DNA from: Polaromonas sp.
Lineage (GTDB): Bacteria > Pseudomonadota > Gammaproteobacteria > Burkholderiales > Burkholderiaceae
DNA length: 25,129 nucleotides
Assembly: GCA_013823505.1 (NCBI GenBank)
Contig: PNMH01000057.1
Coordinates: 1-25,129, forward strand
Direction of reading: 5' to 3'
Below are positions 17,685-25,129 of this stretch, one piece after another (the stretch's first letter is position 1; each line of letters begins with the position of its first letter). Below the pieces are notes generated by a model. It was not told the DNA's origin. It searched no databases and saw only the letters and a program-made list of their open reading frames with translations. Made by a program: the position numbers and the translations under genes.

Positions 17685-17726
17685 AGTCTAGGCAGGCCGC
17701 TGCGATGCGCCTTGACACAGGTCAAG
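17685..17726 (-). promoter_or_regulatory. FNR/CRP-family site and promoter of the hemerythrin operon
   Basis: CTTGACACAGGTCAAG (17711-17726) is a perfect palindrome with six-base arms and a four-base centre, a close match to the TTGAT-N4-ATCAA sites of the FNR family. On the minus strand a -10-like TAGACT lies at 17690-17685. Its centre is 31 bases from the palindrome centre, the spacing expected of a class II activated promoter with the site at about -41.5. The predicted start near 17678 gives a leader of roughly 39 bases. The only other neighbouring gene ends here, so the site belongs to the hemerythrin gene. Confidence 0.75.
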
Positions 17727-17736
17727 CTGCGGGGGA

Positions 17737-19458
17737 TCAGCGGTGCGCCACCAGTTCGAACAGGTCTTTCTCCATCTCCCGACCTGCCGCGCTCAGCATG
17801 CGCCGTTGCATCTTCACGTAGCGCTTGGTCTGCGGTGAGTACCAGACCAGGTAGTGGATGCGCACGGGCTCGATCGGGGCCAGGGTGGTGCCGCCGGTGG
17901 CGCTTCGGCTGCTCCACACCTCGACCTTGAACGCATCAAAGCTGCCGCCTGGCACATTCACCGTTTCTCGGCCGACCACCTTGGCTTCCGAATACCACTG
18001 GCTCCAGGTGTCCACATCGGGGGTGGCGAAGTTGCTCAGCGTGCCGAGCGTGCCCAGGTCCCTGAACGCACCCAGGTAAGGGCTGTATTCCAGCCCGATC
18101 TGTTGCCAGGCCAGGAACCCTGGTCGGCTGCCCGAGGCACGTCGCATGTCGCCCGCCAGGCTCTCCTGGGCATTGGCGCGCAGAGCGTCGGTCACCACAC
18201 CATCGCGCACCGACTCCACCGAAATCACGATGTCGCGGCGCGGGCTGGTTGGCCATTTGCCGCTGGTGCGGTAAGTCCAGCTCTCCCCCGGGCGGGGCAG
18301 CGCGCCGGCAGGCGCTCGGTCAGTGCCAGGCACGGGCGCAACCGCCACCGGTGTGGGCTCGGGCGACGGCGCTGGGGCCACCACCGCGGGACGCGGACGC
18401 ACCGTCAGGCTGCGGGTGACCGAGCCCACGGCGTTGCGTGCGGTGAGCGTGAAGGTGGTGGGCTCGCTGACGCTCACCGTGACACAGTCCTTGACCGCCT
18501 GGGCCAGCGCGCCGGGTCGGGGCGTGAGGGTGAGACTCTCGGCCTGCGTCACCGAGTAACACAGCTTTGCGCCCGCAGGGTCACCCTGGCTCTGGAAGGT
18601 GCGAATGACCGGGGGCGACGGGACTGGCGGCGCCGGCGATGGAGCCACGGCGGCCACGGCGGGGCGCTCCGGCACCGTGGCGGGCGCCGCAGCCACAGCC
18701 ACCGGTGGGTTGGCGCGGCTCGGTGCGGCGGCCACTGCGGCCGGTTGGCTGGAAGTGCCGGGCGCCTCGGCCGTGAGCATCGGGTTCGTTGAGACGATCG
18801 GGTCCGGCTCGGGAGATGCGCGCCAGGCTGCCCAGATGGCCACCGCCAACAGGCCTGCACCCAGACCCGCCCACAAAGCCCATCGCCGGCCCGCAGGCTC
18901 ATCGGAGGAAGTCTCTCGGGAAACGTCGGCTTGTTCGTGCGTGTCGAGTTTTGCATCGGGCACGCCACCGGGCCCGCTGATGACGGCGTCCGCACGCTGG
19001 CCGAGCATGGTGTTCAGGGCACGGATCAGTTCCTGCGTGGAGGCTTCCCATTGCTTGTGGCTGATCTCGATGGCCTGGCGCCGGGCCAGCGACTTGAGCT
19101 CGGGGGGCAGCTCCTCGGCGCGCGGCATGAGGGCACCGCCCACGAGCACCGGCACGACCCGGATCTCGCGCTCCAGTGCCACGCTGGTTTCCAGGCGCAC
19201 AAAGTCGTGGGGATCGTCGAGCCGCCGGCGTCCGGCGGCATCGGTGGTGCTGAGCCATTCGTCACCAATGACAACGATCAGGACCTTGCAGGAGCCCACA
19301 GCCTGCTCGATCGCGGTGACGAAGTCGGTGCCGAGCTCGATGCCCGCGACATCCATGAACACACGGTCAGCACCGAATTGGGCGGCAAGGCGGTCGTACA
19401 GCCGTCCGGCGTAACCGGCCGAGTCGTCCCTGCGGTAGCTGATGAAGATCCCGTCCAT
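17737..19458 (-). CDS. Single-pass membrane TIR-domain protein with large predicted periplasmic region
   Basis: A 573-residue protein with an uncommon layout. Residues 1-150 form a bacterial TIR domain: MDGIFISYRRDDSAGYAGRLY, VFMDVAGIELGTDF (33-46), CKVLIVVIGDEWL (57-69), then DFVRLETSVAL, where E90 aligns by motif with the catalytic glutamate of NAD-cleaving TIRs such as SARM1. A single hydrophobic helix lies at about 193-212. A Pro/Ala-rich stalk (about 217-283) leads to an Ig-like beta domain (about 284-355, cysteines C300 and C325), a second Pro-rich stretch (356-385) and a C-terminal beta-rich domain of unknown family (about 386-573, starting GESWTYR). This order places the TIR in the cytoplasm and the rest in the periplasm. 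The ATG at 19458 was chosen because the TIR begins there; a TTG 20 codons upstream is possible. Function is unknown: a sensor that triggers NAD loss or signalling is inference. Confidence 0.85.
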   Translation of the reverse strand: MDGIFISYRRDDSAGYAGRLYDRLAAQFGADRVFMDVAGIELGTDFVTAIEQAVGSCKVLIVVIGDEWLSTTDAAGRRRLDDPHDFVRLETSVALEREIRVVPVLVGGALMPRAEELPPELKSLARRQAIEISHKQWEASTQELIRALNTMLGQRADAVISGPGGVPDAKLDTHEQADVSRETSSDEPAGRRWALWAGLGAGLLAVAIWAAWRASPEPDPIVSTNPMLTAEAPGTSSQPAAVAAAPSRANPPVAVAAAPATVPERPAVAAVAPSPAPPVPSPPVIRTFQSQGDPAGAKLCYSVTQAESLTLTPRPGALAQAVKDCVTVSVSEPTTFTLTARNAVGSVTRSLTVRPRPAVVAPAPSPEPTPVAVAPVPGTDRAPAGALPRPGESWTYRTSGKWPTSPRRDIVISVESVRDGVVTDALRANAQESLAGDMRRASGSRPGFLAWQQIGLEYSPYLGAFRDLGTLGTLSNFATPDVDTWSQWYSEAKVVGRETVNVPGGSFDAFKVEVWSSRSATGGTTLAPIEPVRIHYLVWYSPQTKRYVKMQRRMLSAAGREMEKDLFELVAHR

Positions 19459-19539
19459 GTGGCGAAGACCCGAGGTTTCACCGCCAATCGGTGCGGTGTC
19501 CGGTGCCGGACCCTGCAAGCGCCAGGGGCCGACCGGGTC

Positions 19540-19545
19540 ATTCTA
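19540..19545 (-). promoter_or_regulatory. Possible -10 element of the TIR gene
   Basis: TAGAAT on the minus strand (19545-19540) is a fair -10 match in the 133-base gap ahead of the TIR gene, giving a leader of about 75 bases. No convincing -35 is present. The leader contains a 14-bp inverted repeat (GTCCGG-TG-CCGGAC, 19498-19511) of unknown meaning. The gap also has a GC hairpin (19568-19584) without a U-run just after the DUF808 gene. Confidence 0.25.
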
Positions 19546-19591
19546 GGACGCGGCCCCGGCCTGTGCCATCCCCACGCGGGGGATCAGCGCA

Positions 19592-20566
<975 letters not shown>

Positions 20567-20589
20567 GGGTTCTTTCGAGGATTGAGGGT

Positions 20590-20901
20590 TCAGGCGGCCA
20601 TGGGCAGCACTTCTTTTGCAATTCGTGGCGCCAGCTCTTTCTGGGCCACCTTCACTTCGTACGCAGTCTGCAGGTTCATCCAGCTCTGCACATCACCACC
20701 GAAATAACGCACCAGCCGCATGGCGGTGTCGACCGTCACTCCACGCCGCTCCAGCACGATGTCGTTGATGCGCGAAGCGGGCACTTTCAGGGCATGCGCG
20801 AGCGCATTGGCACTCATGCCGAGCGGCAATAGATAGTCTTCCCGGAGGACTTCTCCTGGATGAATGGGGCGAAGCCTGTTGATGGGTGCAACAACAGCCA
20901 T
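20590..20901 (-). CDS. higA: HigA-type antitoxin
   Basis: Antitoxin and autorepressor of the HigBA toxin-antitoxin pair, 103 residues. It carries the HigA opening motif [19 protein letters not shown] and a helix-turn-helix ([37 protein letters not shown] in consecutive parts, about 30-68), then the usual WMNLQTAYE segment. The ATG at 20901 was chosen because AAGGAG stands six bases before it; a TTG two codons upstream is poorer. It follows the toxin gene by 18 bases, the toxin-first order typical of hig systems. It would bind HigB through its termini and the operator at 21216-21233 through the helix-turn-helix. Confidence 0.95.
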   Translation of the reverse strand: MAVVAPINRLRPIHPGEVLREDYLLPLGMSANALAHALKVPASRINDIVLERRGVTVDTAMRLVRYFGGDVQSWMNLQTAYEVKVAQKELAPRIAKEVLPMAA

Positions 20902-20919
20902 GGTCAACTCCTTGCAGGC

Positions 20920-21198
20920 TCAGTGGTAGTCCACGATTTCCACATCGCGAACCCCGTCTGCTGCCCAGACAAAACACAGACGAAACTGATCGTTGATCCG
21001 GATAATGTGCTGACCCTTGCGATCACCTTTGAGCGCTTCCAGGCGGTTGCCGGGAGGGGCCTTCAAGGCGTCCAGCGTCGCGGCACTGTCAAGCTGCTGC
21101 AACTTGCGCTGAGCAACCGACAGGATGTTGGCGAACGCCTTCACGGGCTTGCCGGCATACAGAGCTGCAGTGGCACGGTCAGCGAAGCAAACGATCAT
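20920..21198 (-). CDS. higB: HigB toxin (RelE superfamily mRNA interferase)
   Basis: Ribosome-dependent mRNA endonuclease of 92 residues, the toxin of the HigBA pair. Family features include the N-terminal MIVCFADRATAALYAG, the LDSAATLDALKAPPGNRLEALKGDRKG segment (in two adjoining parts), HIIRINDQFRLCFVW and the C-terminal VEIVDYH, where the final tyrosine and histidine are commonly conserved. The gene is intact, without frameshift. The ATG at 21198 lies 17 bases downstream of the operator palindrome, so promoter, operator and start are packed into the 50 bases that separate it from purL. No ribosome site of strength is visible, in keeping with low toxin translation. Confidence 0.95.
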   Translation of the reverse strand: MIVCFADRATAALYAGKPVKAFANILSVAQRKLQQLDSAATLDALKAPPGNRLEALKGDRKGQHIIRINDQFRLCFVWAADGVRDVEIVDYH

Positions 21199-21201
21199 GC
21201 G

Positions 21202-21239
21202 AACGGCAGTTTATACCGTTTACCGGTAAACGGCAATTT
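21202..21239 (-). promoter_or_regulatory. higBA promoter and operator palindrome
   Basis: CCGTTTACC/GGTAAACGG (21216-21233) is a perfect 18-bp palindrome. On the minus strand it falls between a -35-like TTGCCG and a -10-like TAAACT spaced 17 bases apart, so a bound HigA dimer would block RNA polymerase. A near-identical 11-base direct repeat (AACGGCAgTTT at 21202-21212 and AACGGCAaTTT at 21229-21239) adds a possible extra half-site nearer the start codon. Confidence 0.75.
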
Positions 21240-21248
21240 CACGATCAA

Positions 21249-24200
21249 TCACCCCACCCAGCGGCGTGCGTTGTGCCACAGCTGCATCCAGGCGCTGTGG
21301 GCCGCCGGGTCCTGGTCGGTCCAGCTCATCTGGATGTTGCGGAACACGCGCTCGGGGTGCGGCATCATCGCCGTGAAACGGCCATCGGCCGTGGTCACGG
21401 CGGTGAGACCACCCGGGCTGCCGTTGGGGTTGAACGGGTAAGCCTCGGTGGCCGCACCCGCGTTGTCGGTGAAGCGCATCGCGGCAATCGCCTTCGATGC
21501 ATCGCCACGGTGATGGAAGTTGGCGTAACCCTCGCCGTGGGCCACCGCAATCGGCAGGCGGCTGCCCGCCATGCCCTGCAGGAACAGGCTGGGCGAGTCG
21601 AGCACTTCCACCATGGACAGGCGAGCTTCAAACCGCTCGCTCTGGTTGGTGGTGAAGCGCGGCCAGGCCTCGGCGCCGGGGATGATGTCGGCCAGTTCGG
21701 CAAACATCTGGCAGCCGTTGCACACACCCAGGCCGAAGGTGTCGAGGCGTGCAAAAAACGCCTTGAACTGGTCGGACAGCGCCGGGTTGAAGGTGATGCT
21801 GCGCGCCCAGCCAATGCCCGCGCCCAGCGTGTCGCCGTAGCTGAAGCCGCCGCAGGCCACCACGCCCTTGAAGTCGGTCAGTTGGGCACGGCCGGTCTGC
21901 AGGTCGGTCATGTGAACGTCAAACGCTTCGAAACCCGCCTGCGTGAAGGCATAGGCCATCTCCACGTGCGAGTTCACGCCCTGCTCCCGCAGGATCGCGA
22001 CACGAGGTCGCGCGAGGTTCAGGGACGGCGCAGACACACGGCCAGTGGCGTCGAAGCTCAGCTTGGTGTGCAAGCCCGGGTCTTCGGGGCGTCCGGCGGC
22101 TGCGTGCTCGGCGTCGGCGCAGGCCGGGTTGTCGCGCTGCTGGTTGATCTTCCAGCTCACGCTGTCCCAGACCTGGTGCAGGTCGAACAGGCTGGCCGAG
22201 AACACCGCCTTGGTGTCGCGCCAGACCTGCAATTGGCCTTTGCCCACATCCATGGCCGAGCTGGCCGGGCGGGTCTTGCCGACAAAGTGGCTGTGTTTGC
22301 TCAGGCCGTGCTCGCGCAGGGTCTGCATCACCGCGTTGCGGTCGTCGGTCTTCACCTGCAGCAGCACGCCCAGCTCTTCGCTGAAGAGTGCCTTGAGGGT
22401 GAGTTCCTCGCGCCGTGCACCGACCTGACCCGCCCAGTTTTTGGCGTCGCCCACCTCGGCGCGGCTGTCGCTGATGCCATCACCTTCGGTCACGAGCAGG
22501 TCCACGTTGAGCGCCACGCCCACGTGACCGGCAAAGGCCATCTCGGCTGCGGCCGCCAGCAGGCCACCGTCGCTGCGGTCGTGGTAGGCCAGGATCTTGC
22601 CCTCGGCACGCAGGGTGTTCACCGCGTTGACGAGGCTGATCAGGTCTTGTGCCTCGTCCAGATCAGGCACCTCGCCACCGCCCTGCCCCAGCACCTGGGC
22701 CAGCACACTGCCGCCCATGCGGTGGCGACCTTTGCCGAGGTCGACCAGCACCAGCGTGGTGTCGTCCAGCGCGTTGTTCAGCTGTGGCGTGAGCGTGCCG
22801 CGCACGTCGGACAGGGTCGCAAAGGCGCTCACGATCAGGCTCACCGGCGAAGTCACCTTCTTCGTCTCGCCGCCCTCGCTCCACTGCGTGCGCATGGACA
22901 GGCTGTCCTTGCCCACGGGAATCGAGATGCCCAGCCCAGGGCACAGCTCCATGCCGACCGCTTTCACTGTCTCGTACAGCGCGGCGTCTTCGCCCGGTTC
23001 GCCGCAGGCGGCCATCCAGTTGGCGGAGAGCTTCACGCGCGGCAGTTCGATGGGGGCAGCCAGGAGGTTGGTGATGGCTTCGGCCACCGCCATGCGGCCG
23101 GAGGCGGCCGCGTCGATGGCGGCCAGCGGCGTGCGCTCCCCCATGCTCATGGCCTCGCCCGCGAAGCCTTTGAAATCGGCCAGGGTCACGGCGCAATCGG
23201 CCACCGGCACCTGCCAGGGGCCAACCATCTGGTCGCGGTGTGAGAGTCCGCCCACGGTGCGGTCACCGATGGTGATGAGGAAACGCTTGGAAGCCACGGT
23301 GGGGTGGCTGAGCACGTCGATCACGGCTTTTTGCAGATCGACGCCAGTGAGGTCCAGTGCAGCCGGCGCGCGAGAAACGGTCTTCACGTCGCGGTGCATC
23401 TTGGGCGGCTTGCCCAGCAGCACGTTCATGGGCATGTCCACAGGGCTTTGCTGGCCTTCGTCGGCCAGCACCAGTTGCCGATCTTCGGTGGCCACGCCGA
23501 TCACGGCAAACGGGCAGCGCTCGCGCTCGCAGAAACCTTTGAACACCTCCAGCGATTCGGGCGCGATCGCCAGTACGTAACGCTCCTGGCTTTCGTTGCA
23601 CCAGATTTCCTTGGGTGCCAGTCCGCTTTCTTCCAGCGGCACGGCGCGCAGGTCAAAGCGCGCACCGCGCCCGGCGTCGTTGGTCAGCTCGGGAAACGCA
23701 TTCGAAAGGCCACCCGCGCCCACGTCGTGGATCGCCAGGATGGGGTTGTTCGCTCCCTGCTGCCAGCAGTGGTTGATGACCTCCTGCGCGCGGCGCTCGA
23801 TCTCGGGGTTGCCGCGTTGCACTGAGTCGAAGTCCAGCGAGGCCGCGTTGGTGCCGCTGGCCATGGAGCTCGCCGCGCTGCCGCCCATGCCGATTTTCAT
23901 GCCCGGGCCGCCGAGCTGGATGAGCAGCGAACCCGCCGGAAACTCGATCTTCTGCGTCTGGATGGCGTCGATCACGCCGACGCCGCCGGCGATCATGATG
24001 GGCTTGTGGTAACCGCGTTGCACGCCGTCCACCGCCAGTTCGTATTCGCGGAAATAGCCCAGCAGGTTGGGCCGGCCGAACTCGTTGTTGAAAGCCGCGC
24101 CACCGAGCGGGCCCTCGGTCATGATTTGCAGCGGGCTGGCGATGTGCTCGGGCTTGCCGCCCGGCTGGTCGGACAAGCCGCCCCAGAGTTTGCCGACGGT

Positions 24201-25129
24201 GAAGCCGGTGAGGCCAGCCTTGGGTTTGGAGCCGCGGCCGGTGGCGCCTTCGTCGCGGATCTCGCCGCCCGCGCCGGTGGAAGCTCCGGGGAAAGGGGAA
24301 ATGGCGGTCGGGTGGTTGTGGGTTTCGACCTTCATCAACACGTGGTGCGTGGCGGTTTCGGCCACGTAGGCGGGAGAGGCATTGCCACCGGCGCGCGCGA
24401 CGAAGCGTTCAACCACGCTGCCTTCCATGATGGACGCGTTGTCCGAATACGCCACCACGGTGTGCTGCGGTGCCAGCTGGTGCGTGTGGCGGATCATGCC
24501 GAACAGGCTTTTCTCCTGCGCCACGCCGTCGATGGTGAACTGCGCGTTGAAGATCTTGTGGCGGCAGTGTTCGCTGTTGGCCTGCGCGAACATCATCAGC
24601 TCGACGTCGGTCGGGTTGCGGTTCAAGCCGGTGAACGCGTTGACGAGGTAGTCGATTTCATCGACGGCGAGGGCCAGGCCCCAGTCGGCGTTGGCGCGCT
24701 CCAGCGCAACGCGGCCGCCGCCCAGCACATCGACCTGCTCCATCGGAGCGGCGTGCAGCTCGGTGAACAAGGCCTGTGCCTGTGTGCGGTCGAGCGAGAC
24801 GTTTTCCGTCATGCGGTCGTGCAGCAGGTCAGCCACAGCGCGCAACTGGTCTGTGGACAGGCTGGCTTTGCCCAGCAGGCCGCTTTTGAGCTGCAAGCGG
24901 AATTCAACCAAGCGCTCGACCCGGTGCAGGGCCAGGCCGCAGTTGTGGGCGATGTCGGTGGCCTTGGACGCCCAGGGCGAAACCGTGCCCAGGCGCGGCA
25001 TCACCAGCAGTGCCGGGGCGCCGGCGGCTTCGAGCTTGGTCTGAACCTCGGTGGCGGGCTCACCATACGTCAGCAGCTCGCCCACGCGCGCCACGGTGGC
25101 AGCGGTGGGCTCGCCGTCGAACGCAGCGA
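21249..25129 (-). CDS. purL: Phosphoribosylformylglycinamidine synthase (large PurL), 5' end cut by window
   Basis: Fourth step of purine synthesis: turns FGAR into FGAM using ATP and glutamine. This is the long single-chain PurL with the synthetase and glutaminase in one protein. Visible in order are the linker and ATP-binding part ([16 protein letters not shown], then [21 protein letters not shown] and [10 protein letters not shown]), a second synthetase half ([13 protein letters not shown]), and a C-terminal class I glutaminase with the nucleophile cysteine in GVCNGCQM (codon near 21720-21722) and the histidine-glutamate pair in MPHPERVF. The frame stays open to the right edge; a GTG at 25094 is not a real start because related sequence continues beyond it. 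About 50 N-terminal residues are missing by comparison with E. coli PurL. It ends 50 bases before higB, on the same strand. Confidence 0.98.
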   Translation of the reverse strand, partial: AAFDGEPTAATVARVGELLTYGEPATEVQTKLEAAGAPALLVMPRLGTVSPWASKATDIAHNCGLALHRVERLVEFRLQLKSGLLGKASLSTDQLRAVADLLHDRMTENVSLDRTQAQALFTELHAAPMEQVDVLGGGRVALERANADWGLALAVDEIDYLVNAFTGLNRNPTDVELMMFAQANSEHCRHKIFNAQFTIDGVAQEKSLFGMIRHTHQLAPQHTVVAYSDNASIMEGSVVERFVARAGGNASPAYVAETATHHVLMKVETHNHPTAISPFPGASTGAGGEIRDEGATGRGSKPKAGLTGFTVGKLWGGLSDQPGGKPEHIASPLQIMTEGPLGGAAFNNEFGRPNLLGYFREYELAVDGVQRGYHKPIMIAGGVGVIDAIQTQKIEFPAGSLLIQLGGPGMKIGMGGSAASSMASGTNAASLDFDSVQRGNPEIERRAQEVINHCWQQGANNPILAIHDVGAGGLSNAFPELTNDAGRGARFDLRAVPLEESGLAPKEIWCNESQERYVLAIAPESLEVFKGFCERERCPFAVIGVATEDRQLVLADEGQQSPVDMPMNVLLGKPPKMHRDVKTVSRAPAALDLTGVDLQKAVIDVLSHPTVASKRFLITIGDRTVGGLSHRDQMVGPWQVPVADCAVTLADFKGFAGEAMSMGERTPLAAIDAAASGRMAVAEAITNLLAAPIELPRVKLSANWMAACGEPGEDAALYETVKAVGMELCPGLGISIPVGKDSLSMRTQWSEGGETKKVTSPVSLIVSAFATLSDVRGTLTPQLNNALDDTTLVLVDLGKGRHRMGGSVLAQVLGQGGGEVPDLDEAQDLISLVNAVNTLRAEGKILAYHDRSDGGLLAAAAEMAFAGHVGVALNVDLLVTEGDGISDSRAEVGDAKNWAGQVGARREELTLKALFSEELGVLLQVKTDDRNAVMQTLREHGLSKHSHFVGKTRPASSAMDVGKGQLQVWRDTKAVFSASLFDLHQVWDSVSWKINQQRDNPACADAEHAAAGRPEDPGLHTKLSFDATGRVSAPSLNLARPRVAILREQGVNSHVEMAYAFTQAGFEAFDVHMTDLQTGRAQLTDFKGVVACGGFSYGDTLGAGIGWARSITFNPALSDQFKAFFARLDTFGLGVCNGCQMFAELADIIPGAEAWPRFTTNQSERFEARLSMVEVLDSPSLFLQGMAGSRLPIAVAHGEGYANFHHRGDASKAIAAMRFTDNAGAATEAYPFNPNGSPGGLTAVTTADGRFTAMMPHPERVFRNIQMSWTDQDPAAHSAWMQLWHNARRWVG

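Noticed and set aside
19552..19557. TGGCAC-like sigma-54 element on the minus strand upstream of the TIR gene
   Set aside because: No matching TTGC element follows at the required spacing.
19568..19584. GC hairpin after the DUF808 gene as a terminator
   Set aside because: The stem is only six pairs and has no U-run on the minus strand.
21273..23243. Long plus-strand open frame opposite purL
   Set aside because: purL is complete and motif-rich on the other strand; this frame has shadow-like composition and no recognisable domain.
25092..25094. GTG as the start of purL
   Set aside because: The frame continues open to the edge and the protein would lack the conserved N-terminal domain, so this is an internal valine.

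Overview
The window is a gene-dense, GC-rich stretch of a betaproteobacterial chromosome, most probably from the Comamonadaceae (Hydrogenophaga/Acidovorax-like). The lineage is inferred from the linked order yciB-bolA-parvulin, a liv-type transporter lying beside acyl-CoA genes, and the protein sequences themselves; no rRNA or tRNA is present to confirm it. Most of the region is ordinary core genome. No CRISPR array, insertion sequence, prophage or tRNA gene was seen, and no gap between genes exceeds about 180 bp.

Region 1 (1-8669, all minus strand) looks like an acid uptake and degradation block. In transcription order it holds an AlkK-like acyl-CoA synthetase, a five-gene ABC importer of the branched-chain amino acid family (binding protein, LivH, LivM, LivG, LivF), and a bifunctional enoyl-CoA hydratase/3-hydroxyacyl-CoA dehydrogenase that runs off the left edge. 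The importer may therefore carry an organic acid rather than an amino acid. Perfect palindromes lie upstream of the binding-protein gene (6964-6983) and at the promoter of the bifunctional enzyme (1654-1665), and a strong stem-loop separates the binding-protein gene from the permease genes. The altered ATPase motifs of LivF and LivG all fall in the same composite nucleotide site.

Region 2 (8806-12645, plus strand) is a tightly packed redox and sulfur operon: selO (protein AMPylase), msrB, cysK and a YhbW-like flavin monooxygenase. It converges, with an 11-bp overlap, on a minus-strand gene joining a TerB-like domain to a DUF697-like domain.

Region 3 (13776-15465, plus strand) holds yciB, bolA and a secreted parvulin, and ends in a terminator that can serve both strands.

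Region 4 (15518-17639, minus strand) is a hemerythrin-like gene followed by an alpha/beta hydrolase and a DUF1624-type membrane protein. A perfect FNR/CRP-type palindrome with a correctly spaced -10 element stands in front of the hemerythrin gene, which suggests oxygen or nitric oxide control.

Region 5 (17737-21233, minus strand) is the most accessory-looking part. It holds a single-pass membrane protein with an N-terminal TIR domain and a large predicted periplasmic part, a DUF808 membrane protein, and a HigB/HigA toxin-antitoxin pair with an 18-bp palindromic operator. The TIR membrane protein is the best candidate for something poorly described. Region 6 (21249 to the right edge) is purL, missing its N-terminus.
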